Assembly (NCBI GenBank): GCA_010906965.1
Contig: JAAFHB010000001.1
Location: 1-64,000 of the forward strand
DNA: 64,000 nucleotides
Reading direction: 5' to 3'
DNA from: Mariniphaga sp.
GTDB taxonomy: Bacteria > Bacteroidota > Bacteroidia > Bacteroidales > Prolixibacteraceae
The position numbers and the translations under genes are program-made. The first letter of the stretch is position 1. The number at the start of each line of letters is the position of its first letter. Below, piece after piece: positions 9,383-18,867 of this stretch. The notes beneath the pieces were generated by a model. That model was not told the origin of the DNA, did not search any database, and was given only the letters and a program-made list of their open reading frames with translations.

Positions 9383-11992
9383 TTACTTTAGGAACAATCT
9401 GAAGGTCTCCATTCGGTTATGACCAAGGTTTGTTTTTAGTGTTCCGGAAACGGGAGCAATGGTTTCAACATCGGTTTCAATATGAGTAGTTTGTTTGGCA
9501 CTTTGTACTATTAAATCTGAAGTAAAGGTGCAATCAACATCTTTGTTGTCCATGTTCCAAGCTCGGACGATAACACCTTTGTCGATACCTTCCTCGGCAG
9601 GTTTTACTGACCAGATTAACACATTGGAGTCACTTACTGTCAGCAACGAATACTCGTTTTGTTTTGAAGCAGATTTGCCGCCCGAAACTTCACCAGTTAG
9701 CAATGGATTCTGGTGTTCCAGCGAAAACTTCATGGAACCAACGGCATCAAAACCAGACTGGTGAGTGGATAGCGCAAAGTTGTAATGAAAACTGGTTTCG
9801 CCATTCTGGTTTGGAAAGCCTAGGTAACCTCCATCTTCCCATTTTTTATCCACCTGTCCGCCAGCAAGTGCGCTTAATTGCGAAGCATTTTCGTCTAAAG
9901 TGTAAACCGAACTTCGGCCAAGTTTAAAAAAACTGCAATCGAGGTTCGAGATGGTCACCCCATAATCCGCTTCGCTCATGTTGGCAAAATGATTGAAGGT
10001 TTGCCAGTCGTAACGGGCATTCTGAGAGGAGTAATGTCCGCCGTTGGTTTCTGTTTTGGCTGTAATTACTGCACCCAGTTCTTCATGTCGGGTGGTTGGA
10101 TTGTTCAGGTCAAAAGAGAAAGCCCATGTTTTTACATCCCCAAAGTTGACATCAATGCTGTTTTCAATTTCAATACGTGGACTGTTGGCGTATAAAGTTA
10201 CCCTAACTGTGTGTTTAACAGGATACTCGGAATTTGCCTTTAAAGTGACCGAAATCGGACCAGCATTTTCGACCTCAATCGGCTTTCCACTATCGACATC
10301 GCCACTTCCCAAGTCGTTCAGATATCTGCCTTCAATAAATTTCACCAACTGCCGGTTGTTTGCACGTTTGTCGGTAATTTCGGTAATCGCACCCGAACGG
10401 CTAAGGCGTAAACTGTAAAACGAATTGCTGATTGTTTCGCCTGAAACAGTAATTGCAGCGGGGAATTCCGCAGGTTTTTCTTTCCTTATTTCGAATACTT
10501 TATAACCTACTGAAGGAATGTTTTCAGCAAAAATGCGGATATATATTTTTTCTGATTTAGTGACCAATTGACTGGGTATTTCCTTTTTAGCCTGAAGGTC
10601 GATCACTTTTACCGGATAATCGTCGTCCCATGCCAAATCGGCCACATCGTTTCGGTTCCAGCTCAACGAATTAAAAACGAAAAAGCGCGGATTCACCGAT
10701 TGGCTGATTTGATTGCCCAACAGTTTTGCAGAAAGGTTTTGCAGCGTATCGACATAAGTTGTCAGGTTCTTTTGCAGGTTTATCTGCCAGGCAGGTCTTT
10801 CGTTAATAGCCACCTTGCTGTCGCCGGTCCAGTCGTGTTCCCAGTAATAGCCAAATGAGTCCCACGCTTTGTTTTTCGCGTCAATCAATTTATCAGCAAA
10901 ATGAGGGTTTGTCAGACTAACAACAGTAGCCAATGCTTCAGCTCCCCTGAGCTGCTCAGTTGCGCGCCGCATTTTAGCCGTGGTTTCGTTCATCGAGGCT
11001 GATAAAAAATCCCACTCATTTCCGTAAGTCACTGACTCTGAAGGCAGTTTGGTATAGTTTTTTTCAACATCTCTAAAGAAATCTTCCAAGACTGAAACGC
11101 GAACCTTTCGATTATGCGTAGTTCCATTTTTAGCAACTTGAATAAACTCCGGTGAGAGATAGGTTTCAAGGTCGTCGTGACCATAACCATAAGCGGCTAC
11201 GGAATTAAACGGGTATTTCGAGTTTGGTGAAATCGTATCGCACATCGCATCGAGCCGGGGAATCAAACTTCCTATTTCTTTCACCGCATCTTTCGAGGGG
11301 ATAATGGTGCGGGTTTCGGCATATCCACCCAAAGGGGCAGTCTTCCTTTCATCATAGATGTACCATTTCATCAGCACCGATGAACCATCCAGCCCGGTAT
11401 AATTGTACAACTGATTCCGTCGGTCGGCACGGTATTCGTAACTCATTTGACTGCCATATCCACCAATGCCATACCAACTGTATTTTGCACCCGAACCTGC
11501 CCAAATGGAACTCATGCCAAGTGGTATGGTATTATTTTCCATGGCTCCGGCCATCCGAAAACGGAGGTCGTATTTCCGCTCAATTTGGCCTGCATAATAC
11601 ATTCCGCGAATGGCTGCTTCGGTGGGCATCCCGCCATAGCAGTTAATGAGTGCATGCAAAGGAACACTGATATGACCCGATTTAATGGCTGAAATTAGTC
11701 GTTCAAATTGCTTTGGTGATCGGTACTTTTGATAGGTTTGCATCCAATAGCTTCCATCGCAGTTAAAACGTGCCTGAAAATCGTCTGGATTTGTTTTAGT
11801 AGAATCAATCTTTTCTAAGTAGTAATCGAGCATGTGAACGAAAGCTGAGTCGTAAGTTGCCACGTTGCCCGTCCACATAAAATCGGTATGGTCGTCATTG
11901 GCCAGGTATAGTCTTTTGATGGGTTGGGCGTTCAAAACATTAAAAGACTGCAAAACGATTGCGGTCAACAATGTAATTATTCTATATTTCAT
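9383..11992 (-). CDS. Secreted GH38-like (alpha-mannosidase-type) glycoside hydrolase
   Basis: LYLANDDHTDFMWTGNVATYDSAFVHMLDYYLE, FQARFNCDGSYWMQTYQKYRSPKQFERLISAIKSGHISV, consistent with a GH38 N-terminal domain; 869 aa. Confidence 0.75.
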   Translation of the reverse strand: MKYRIITLLTAIVLQSFNVLNAQPIKRLYLANDDHTDFMWTGNVATYDSAFVHMLDYYLEKIDSTKTNPDDFQARFNCDGSYWMQTYQKYRSPKQFERLISAIKSGHISVPLHALINCYGGMPTEAAIRGMYYAGQIERKYDLRFRMAGAMENNTIPLGMSSIWAGSGAKYSWYGIGGYGSQMSYEYRADRRNQLYNYTGLDGSSVLMKWYIYDERKTAPLGGYAETRTIIPSKDAVKEIGSLIPRLDAMCDTISPNSKYPFNSVAAYGYGHDDLETYLSPEFIQVAKNGTTHNRKVRVSVLEDFFRDVEKNYTKLPSESVTYGNEWDFLSASMNETTAKMRRATEQLRGAEALATVVSLTNPHFADKLIDAKNKAWDSFGYYWEHDWTGDSKVAINERPAWQINLQKNLTTYVDTLQNLSAKLLGNQISQSVNPRFFVFNSLSWNRNDVADLAWDDDYPVKVIDLQAKKEIPSQLVTKSEKIYIRIFAENIPSVGYKVFEIRKEKPAEFPAAITVSGETISNSFYSLRLSRSGAITEITDKRANNRQLVKFIEGRYLNDLGSGDVDSGKPIEVENAGPISVTLKANSEYPVKHTVRVTLYANSPRIEIENSIDVNFGDVKTWAFSFDLNNPTTRHEELGAVITAKTETNGGHYSSQNARYDWQTFNHFANMSEADYGVTISNLDCSFFKLGRSSVYTLDENASQLSALAGGQVDKKWEDGGYLGFPNQNGETSFHYNFALSTHQSGFDAVGSMKFSLEHQNPLLTGEVSGGKSASKQNEYSLLTVSDSNVLIWSVKPAEEGIDKGVIVRAWNMDNKDVDCTFTSDLIVQSAKQTTHIETDVETIAPVSGTLKTNLGHNRMETFRLFLK

Positions 11993-12011
11993 GAGAAATT
12001 AACGTTTTTAA

Positions 12012-13277
12012 TCATTTCCATTCAACTACCACTTTTCCGGCGGCTTTGGTCAAATTAATTTCTTTGGTTTGACCGTCAACGGTCACTTTGTATTTTCCGA
12101 AAAATGCCTTTACCGAAAGCTGGCCGTTGCTGTTGATTTTGCCTTCTTCAATGGTCCACCATTCTTTAAAGATCAGGTTTCTGTATGCTTCTGCCGCCGG
12201 AGTTGGTGACCAATCGCGTTTATACAACGATGAAACCGGAATCCAGTTAGCCCCTTCCCAAAAACCCCACATGATCATTCCTTCAACTGCCGGATGGGCA
12301 AAACAGATTTTGTAATAGTCAACCAGTTCAGTTGCCTTTTGCACCTCCTCTTCATCTGTCAGTTTCAATTTTCTGTCCTCGTAATATTTCGATCCCTGTC
12401 CGGGAATATTAAATTCGGTAACCCTGATTGGCAGATTAAACTGTGCAAGCGAATCGAGCGCATTTTTTAATTGGATGCGGTCGAACGTTTCGGCATGAAG
12501 GTGACCTTGTACCCCAATACCGGCAATTGGCATGCCCTGCTTAAGTAGTAAGCGGATTTGAGCCATGTATTCGGGCAGCTTTTTACCTGTGAGAATATCA
12601 TAATCGTTAAGGAAAAGTTTTACTTCAGGATCGCCGGCTTGAGACCACTCTGCCATCTTTTTGGTAATGTCGGCTCCCAGACGCTCTTCATAATAATTCC
12701 CGTGTACCATTTCGTTGTTCAGATCGTACTCAGTAAACCGGCCTTTGTAACGGGCAGTTACCGTTTCAGCACGGTTTTTAATAGTAAGTTCAAGGTCCTT
12801 GTCCGACAGTTCTTTCACCCATGGTTGAATAAATTGCGGAATTCCCCAGAAAAGGTTGTGCCCCCGGATCGGAATGTTGTTCGCCTCGGTCCAATTCAAA
12901 ATACCATCTATGACTGAATAATCTACTTCCCCTTTCCGGCGCTCCATTGTTCCCCATTTTACGGCATTTTCGGTTACTGCCGAGTTAAAATTTGCCAGAA
13001 ATTTTTCTTCAAATTGTTTTTTATCATTTTCCGCCATCGAACCATCAACAAAACTGTTGGGAATAGCACACCCAAACCAAAATTCATGGGCGACCTGCTC
13101 CACTTGTACTTTAGCGCCTGGCTTAGCTTTTATGACTATTTCACCCTTCCGGTTGGCGTCAATGGATTGTTCTATTTCTGATTTCTGCGCTGTACAGTCA
13201 AACTGCAGCATGACTAAAGTTGCCACTATAAAAACGGCTGCAATTCTCTTTTTGAGCAAACATTCTACTATTCTCAT
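12012..13277 (-). CDS. GH10 endo-beta-1,4-xylanase
   Basis: NAVKWGTMERRKGEVDYSVIDGILNWTEANNIPIRGHNLFWG, YDLNNEMVHGNYY, IRVTEFNIPG. Start moved to the internal Met (MRIVECLLKKR) because the listed ORF overlaps the upstream gene. Confidence 0.93.
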   Translation of the reverse strand: MRIVECLLKKRIAAVFIVATLVMLQFDCTAQKSEIEQSIDANRKGEIVIKAKPGAKVQVEQVAHEFWFGCAIPNSFVDGSMAENDKKQFEEKFLANFNSAVTENAVKWGTMERRKGEVDYSVIDGILNWTEANNIPIRGHNLFWGIPQFIQPWVKELSDKDLELTIKNRAETVTARYKGRFTEYDLNNEMVHGNYYEERLGADITKKMAEWSQAGDPEVKLFLNDYDILTGKKLPEYMAQIRLLLKQGMPIAGIGVQGHLHAETFDRIQLKNALDSLAQFNLPIRVTEFNIPGQGSKYYEDRKLKLTDEEEVQKATELVDYYKICFAHPAVEGMIMWGFWEGANWIPVSSLYKRDWSPTPAAEAYRNLIFKEWWTIEEGKINSNGQLSVKAFFGKYKVTVDGQTKEINLTKAAGKVVVEWK

Positions 13278-13285
13278 TTTATGAT

Positions 13286-14743
13286 TTATTTTGTTATGAA
13301 TGATTTTTCGGTAATCAAAACCGGCGAATCGTACAACGGAATATTGAAAGTGCAATTGCCGTTTGATTTACTCCATTGCGATTTCTGTATTTCGTAAATG
13401 CTGCCGGTCATTAAATCTACCCAAACCGGAGATTTAAAATTGATGTTTTCAAATGTAATACTAACAGTTGTAGTTTTGAATGAGTTTGTTGTATTTTTTC
13501 CATCAAGCCAAAGTGCTACCAACGGTGTATTGTCCGGGGCGTGCTGATAACCATACACCGAAAGTGATTCGTTGGTGGTCGATGTGTATTTAAAATCAGG
13601 GGTTAAAGCCATATCATTATCGAATATTGCGGCTAAATTCTGAACCGCATAGTAGGCTACTTTTGGCCTGATTGCAGCCATTGTAATATCCGACTGTATC
13701 AAACCTTTGGTGTTTAGTACTGCGCGATCGCCCCAATTGTAATAGATGTCTATAATTGTGAAAACCGAAGTTTCAATATCATGACCCAAATCGCCCAGCA
13801 TTCGGCGCATATCGTATTTAGCCTGCGTGTATTCGGTCCAATAATATTCTGACAAGGCAAAACTGGGAATATAGGTTGAAGGTGCGCCGTTTTCGCCCTG
13901 ACGTAAAAGAATTTTATCTGAATATTTTTTGATCACCGACCTTAGACCAAGTACTTTTTCATTGGTATATGCATCTTCAGGTCTCATGGTATAACTGTGG
14001 TAGCTAATCCATTGAAATAAATCCAGTTTCCCGGCGTCAGTAATGACTTTCAGAAAAGTATTGAGATATTCCTGGTTGCTGTTGGAGGCAAATGCAAGCC
14101 CGGCAATTTTTGCATCAGGCTGAATACGTTTGATGATTAAAGCGGTGCGGATATTAAGTTTCGCTATTGTAACCGCATCAATGTGTCCGTTAAGATCAGG
14201 CTCATTCCATATTTCCCATTCTTTTACACGGTCTTTGTATCGGGTAACCAAAGCCTCCGCCCAGCGGTCCCATGCAGCGTATGCTTCATCTGATTGCATT
14301 AGGCTGTTTAAAAGATTTATCCCACCTCCTCCGGAGTATGCAGGATTTCCATAAGATAGCTGAAGCCATGGTTCGAGACCATTGTCCACAGCATAGTTGA
14401 TAATGTCATCGAGCCATTTCCAGTCATAAAGACCAGGAACTTTCTCGCATTTTGCCCAACCTGCCTGCAAACGGATTTTTTTCACACCCAAAGGTGGTAA
14501 ATAATCCTTGTAGTTGTCCCAAACAGTATGATCCCTGTCGAGTGTTTCACAGCCTACGGTAATTCTGGAGGATTTTATTGCTTTGGTGCTGAGGGGTTTG
14601 ATACTTCCGATCCGCTTCATGCTCACTTCAAGCGGAGTTTTTACCCGTTCGATGGAAGTATCGATGAATTGCGCCAAGGAAATCTGGGCTGAAAAGAAAA
14701 CAAGTAATAATACCGGAATGAAAATCTGCTTGAAGCTATTCAT
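13286..14743 (-). CDS. GH39-like glycoside hydrolase (paralog 1)
   Basis: LGVKKIRLQAGWAKCEKVPGLYDWKWLDDIINYAVDNGLEPWLQLSYGNPAY, VKEWEIWNEPDLNG, LLRQGENGAPS; closely related to 25691-27166. Confidence 0.75.
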   Translation of the reverse strand: MNSFKQIFIPVLLLVFFSAQISLAQFIDTSIERVKTPLEVSMKRIGSIKPLSTKAIKSSRITVGCETLDRDHTVWDNYKDYLPPLGVKKIRLQAGWAKCEKVPGLYDWKWLDDIINYAVDNGLEPWLQLSYGNPAYSGGGGINLLNSLMQSDEAYAAWDRWAEALVTRYKDRVKEWEIWNEPDLNGHIDAVTIAKLNIRTALIIKRIQPDAKIAGLAFASNSNQEYLNTFLKVITDAGKLDLFQWISYHSYTMRPEDAYTNEKVLGLRSVIKKYSDKILLRQGENGAPSTYIPSFALSEYYWTEYTQAKYDMRRMLGDLGHDIETSVFTIIDIYYNWGDRAVLNTKGLIQSDITMAAIRPKVAYYAVQNLAAIFDNDMALTPDFKYTSTTNESLSVYGYQHAPDNTPLVALWLDGKNTTNSFKTTTVSITFENINFKSPVWVDLMTGSIYEIQKSQWSKSNGNCTFNIPLYDSPVLITEKSFITK

Positions 14744-14806
14744 TTTAATTGGTTTATTTATTTTACCCCTAAATTAAAGCCTTTTTCGGCTCTTCCAAGA
14801 TAAAGG

Positions 14807-15613
14807 TTAATGACTTTGATTATCGAGTAACTTCCTCATTTCACGTGCAAAACGTTCACCTAACAAACGCTGGCTTTCCGAATTAAAATGTGTTCCATCG
14901 AAGGTGGTAGTCGAATCAGATGAAATAACCGCCATTTTTTCGATTCTTTCAGGCAGATGAATTAACATATGGTTGAATGCTTTTCGTTGAGAATTGTCTT
15001 CTGACAGCTGCGCTGCCACAAATGGCAAATCATTAATTTTAAAATCATTACGCAAGCTATTGATCAAGCCATTTATTTTTTCAGGATATGCATCAATTTT
15101 ATCCACATCCGATTCGCCCTGAAGCCAGATGACACCTTTTAACGAACCATGTATAAGGGCTAATTTTGTTCTTGATAAGGCTTCTTTGTACAACTCTTTT
15201 CCGGGTGCCCACTCATCAATAGAAGTACCTCCTTTGGCATTTACTACCAGCCCAATTTGTTTCCCTTGCAGGTTGCGGGACATTTTTTTTGCAAAAGTGT
15301 ACCCAGGACCTAATTTCTGCATCGACAGCTCTTTGCGAACCGTTGAATATTTATTTAGCGGGTTGGCTGCTTTTTCCCATTCCTGACCATAAATCCCGGT
15401 AAAAAGGAATACACTTTCAAGTGTGTCACTGTCCTGCTTTTGTATTTCGGCCCTGCCAGCCATATTTGATTGACCGATGAGTAGAAATATTTCAAGGTTC
15501 TCCGGGGGGATTCCAGACTTTGCGTAAATATTTGGCTGGGATTTTAAATGCAGTGGTTGGAGCAGAATAACAAATCCACAAAGAAATATCGTGCGGTAAG
15601 TTTTTTTGATCAT
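14807..15613 (-). CDS. Sialate O-acetylesterase-like SGNH carbohydrate esterase
   Basis: EIFLLIGQSNMAGRAEI, GVIWLQGESDVDKIDAYPEKINGLINSLRNDF, DGTHFNSESQRLLGERFA. Confidence 0.88.
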   Translation of the reverse strand: MIKKTYRTIFLCGFVILLQPLHLKSQPNIYAKSGIPPENLEIFLLIGQSNMAGRAEIQKQDSDTLESVFLFTGIYGQEWEKAANPLNKYSTVRKELSMQKLGPGYTFAKKMSRNLQGKQIGLVVNAKGGTSIDEWAPGKELYKEALSRTKLALIHGSLKGVIWLQGESDVDKIDAYPEKINGLINSLRNDFKINDLPFVAAQLSEDNSQRKAFNHMLIHLPERIEKMAVISSDSTTTFDGTHFNSESQRLLGERFAREMRKLLDNQSH

Positions 15614-15626
15614 ATATCAGCTTCTG

Positions 15627-16568
15627 TTAGAAATTACGTTTTTCGAGAAATTTATCCAAATCGACTCTTGTCATGGGCAATTTACCCTGATAAGTGTCTA
15701 ACCAGCTTTTGAAATCTTTTTTAATTTCGTCCGACCATTTACTGTCAATTATCCCGGCAGTATATTTTCCGTCCTTGATGCGTTGTTGTCCAAAGATATC
15801 AAATAGTTCGGTAACCTCGCCGGTCAAAACAATATGTTCCACCAAATGTGATGGAATAAAAACAACACCATCTTTCTTTGCCAATACTGCATCGCCCGGT
15901 AATACAGTTACTTCGCCAATACGTACAGGCGAATTGATGGTAGTTAACAAAGTTTTGCGCATATACGAAGGATCGGTGCCTTTTATCCACGCATTAAAAT
16001 CATTGATTTTACGTAAATCTTCGGTATCGCGTATATGTCCGTAAACAATGGCTCCACGATGCGAGTGAGACCAAACACCATTACCCAGATTTGAACCAAC
16101 TACCGTTCCATACGATTGTTTATCGTAACCATCGGCCACATAAAAATCACCTTCAACCAGGGTTGTCATTGCCCATGAAACAGTCCGGCGTTGTTCCCAC
16201 ATTCGGCCTTCTGCCTTTCCCTGTTCAATCACCTGATTTTCCAGATCCGGGCGAGCAGGCATAAATTGGGCTGTAACGGCACGTCCTGTCATCACGTAGT
16301 TGTCATTTTCATTGAGCAACTTCCAATTACCTTCAAATTGATTGAAATACTCCAGATTAATCAATTCAGCCCATGCCTCTTCCAACGTAATTTTTTTCAG
16401 TCTTTCAAGCAGGTCATCCGAAACCTTTGGGCGTCCGTCGGCAAAACGTTCGCCTTTCCATTCGGCTGTTAAAGCTTTAATGTATTCAGGAGAAGCGCCG
16501 ACATTCTGTGCCTTGGCAAAGATGAAGGCAAAGATAAAGATTACAAGTAAACTAATTTTCCGATTCAT
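15627..16568 (-). CDS. RraA-family protein with N-terminal signal peptide
   Basis: MNRKISLLVIFIFAFIFAKAQN signal; YGTVVGSNLGNGVWSHSHRGAIVYGHIRDTEDL and VLPGDAVLAKKDGVVFIPSHLVE are RraA-like. Confidence 0.75.
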   Translation of the reverse strand: MNRKISLLVIFIFAFIFAKAQNVGASPEYIKALTAEWKGERFADGRPKVSDDLLERLKKITLEEAWAELINLEYFNQFEGNWKLLNENDNYVMTGRAVTAQFMPARPDLENQVIEQGKAEGRMWEQRRTVSWAMTTLVEGDFYVADGYDKQSYGTVVGSNLGNGVWSHSHRGAIVYGHIRDTEDLRKINDFNAWIKGTDPSYMRKTLLTTINSPVRIGEVTVLPGDAVLAKKDGVVFIPSHLVEHIVLTGEVTELFDIFGQQRIKDGKYTAGIIDSKWSDEIKKDFKSWLDTYQGKLPMTRVDLDKFLEKRNF

Positions 16569-16586
16569 AATCTGAAGTATTTATTG

Positions 16587-18515
16587 TTAGAATTTTATTT
16601 TTTTTGATTCGACGAGGATGTATTTTTCCCAATCGCCTTTGGATGTGAAGAATTTATTTTTATTCCAACCTGCTCCTGCATAATAACTGAACGGAACATT
16701 GGTTTTTACTTTCATAAGAATAAATTCGTCGGCTCCAATACGGGTATAGCCAGCGAAATTTTTAGGATTTATCAGAACAGCAGTTCCTAAACTTCCGTGA
16801 ATCGTGTCCATTTTCTCCCAGACTGATAGTACGCCAAGTTTTTTATTCTGAAAAACTTCCTGTTTTCCATAAGTCGTAAGTCCAATGGCGACCGTAACTT
16901 CCTGATTTTGATCACTTTTAAGGATGTTTGTCACTTTGAAAAGGTTTGTTCCCAGTAGCATCTCCACCTTTTTTTGCTCTTCAATTTTCAGACCCGGAAC
17001 ATTCCATGTTTGGTACATAACTTCAAAGGCAATTTTGTTCTTTTGGTTCTGAAGGATTTTAAATGAATCGTATGTTTCTGATGAATAAGGCTTTCCATCG
17101 ATCATGATTGCCAGACCGCCACAACCCAGATTTTTCGCCATGTGGTAAAAATCGCAACCTTCACCACGGTCAGTATGATAATCTTTTCCTTCTGCATTCA
17201 GTTTGTACCATTTGTCCAGTATCGGGTAATCAACCGATTTGGCCCAGATATCTACACCGCTGCGCACTTTTTCGCGAACAGTTGGTCCACCGTAAACACG
17301 GAATCCAATCCGGTCGTTTTCCCACGAAAGATCAACCCCACGGGCAGGAGTAACATAGGTTCTTGGTATTTTGGTCGAATCGACAGGAACATAAAAACCA
17401 GACTTATGCAATGGTTTTATTTCTTCGAACCCCATTTTCAAGGCTTGTGTGTAAGCCAAAACCACCGGCCCGAAAGCATGGTAATCGTTCAATTCCCATT
17501 TGCGGTTTTTATAATCTTCCTTTGTTCCTTTTCCGGGACACAAACAACCGATACAGGTATTACTCACCGATCCTTCAGGTGAAATATAATCGAGATAACT
17601 CCTTAATCCCAGGCTCAGGTTTTTCATGTATTTTTTATCCATCAATCCCTTTTCGATCATGATGCCTAAACCATAGAGAAAAATGCCACTTCCGGAAGTT
17701 TCTATATAAGAAGTTGGGTCACTCATCTCCTGATGCCACAGACCTTGCTTGTCCTGATATTTAAGGATGGAAGAAAAGAACTGTTTGGCTAATTCAACAA
17801 CTACTTGTCGTTTGGGATGCGATTCGGGCAAGTCCCTGACCAGGATAGCGAGTGCGAAAGCCCCCCAACCATTTCCGCGGCTCCAGTTATCTTCCGAAAT
17901 CTTGCCTTCACCCTGAAAACCTCTTCCCTGATGGATAAGCCCGGTTTTCTCATCCTTCAAAATCCGGAACGATTCCAGAGTCTGGAATACAGCATAATCA
18001 ATGTATTCCGGTTTGTTGAATTTCAGGCCGGAATACAACAAATAAGGTGTGACAGCAAAAGTGACATCTATAAAAATTTGATGTGACATGGTTTTTATAG
18101 TCATCAACCCATCAGTTGAACGTTTCTGCTCTTTCATCATTTTTTCGGCTGCAGCTGCTACCTGATTGTCCAATTTTGTGGTAGCGCCTTTCCATGCCAG
18201 ATAGGCTGAACCAGAGCCTCCTGCTTCGTACGAAATAAAATTCCCGGCAGCTTTAATATCGCCGGTTCCAAATTTGGCCAGCGCATCAACCACTTTGATA
18301 AGGCTTGCCTCATTGCCTTTCAGAATCGCAAACTCGCTCATCCCATGGAGCAACAAAGTACCCGGATAGGTGCTGATGTCCATATATTGTTGCCCATTTT
18401 CGTAGGCCTGATTGACTATTTCTCTTGTAGATATTTCTTTTTTGTTTTGCCCCTGTAGACTGCTAATAAATAGAAATATAGTAAAAAAGAAAAGTGATAT
18501 TTCTTTAAGTTTCAT
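16587..18515 (-). CDS. GH88/GH105 unsaturated uronyl hydrolase fused to DUF4861-like domain
   Basis: N-terminal (a/a)6 barrel motifs SEDNWSRGNGWGAFALAILVRDLPESHP; C-terminal VDLSWENDRIGFRVYGGPTVREKVRSGVDIWAKSVDYPILDKWY (DUF4861-like). Confidence 0.85.
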   Translation of the reverse strand: MKLKEISLFFFTIFLFISSLQGQNKKEISTREIVNQAYENGQQYMDISTYPGTLLLHGMSEFAILKGNEASLIKVVDALAKFGTGDIKAAGNFISYEAGGSGSAYLAWKGATTKLDNQVAAAAEKMMKEQKRSTDGLMTIKTMSHQIFIDVTFAVTPYLLYSGLKFNKPEYIDYAVFQTLESFRILKDEKTGLIHQGRGFQGEGKISEDNWSRGNGWGAFALAILVRDLPESHPKRQVVVELAKQFFSSILKYQDKQGLWHQEMSDPTSYIETSGSGIFLYGLGIMIEKGLMDKKYMKNLSLGLRSYLDYISPEGSVSNTCIGCLCPGKGTKEDYKNRKWELNDYHAFGPVVLAYTQALKMGFEEIKPLHKSGFYVPVDSTKIPRTYVTPARGVDLSWENDRIGFRVYGGPTVREKVRSGVDIWAKSVDYPILDKWYKLNAEGKDYHTDRGEGCDFYHMAKNLGCGGLAIMIDGKPYSSETYDSFKILQNQKNKIAFEVMYQTWNVPGLKIEEQKKVEMLLGTNLFKVTNILKSDQNQEVTVAIGLTTYGKQEVFQNKKLGVLSVWEKMDTIHGSLGTAVLINPKNFAGYTRIGADEFILMKVKTNVPFSYYAGAGWNKNKFFTSKGDWEKYILVESKKIKF

Positions 18516-18763
18516 CTGTTTGTAATAGTTTTTTATTTGTCAGATGGAACTCCCAAAAAATCATCCTTCTGTTTGAGAAAGACTTTCTCATGGTCGTTTC
18601 ATGTTTAATCGTTTAGCTAATTGGTCGATTGCATTTTTACATGGCTTTGATCCCAAAAGTTGAAAAGTCCGGCAACCTTTTGAACCGAAAGATGAGCAAT
18701 TCTAATTTTCGTAAATATTTCTGTAGTATCTAATGGTTAATTTTGCAAGGATTTAATATTGCA

Positions 18764-18832
18764 AAGAAGGTGTCTAAAAAGTATAAATTGACAACATAGC
18801 AATGAGCCAAATAACTATCCAGGCACCTTCTT
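18764..18832. repeat. Imperfect inverted repeat between susD and the next downstream gene
   Basis: AAGAAGGTGTCT (18764-18775) versus AGGCACCTTCTT (18821-18832): 11/12 complementary, 45-nt loop. Confidence 0.5.
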
Positions 18833-18867
18833 CAAAAAGTTTAATATACTTCGAACCAGGCAGGGAA

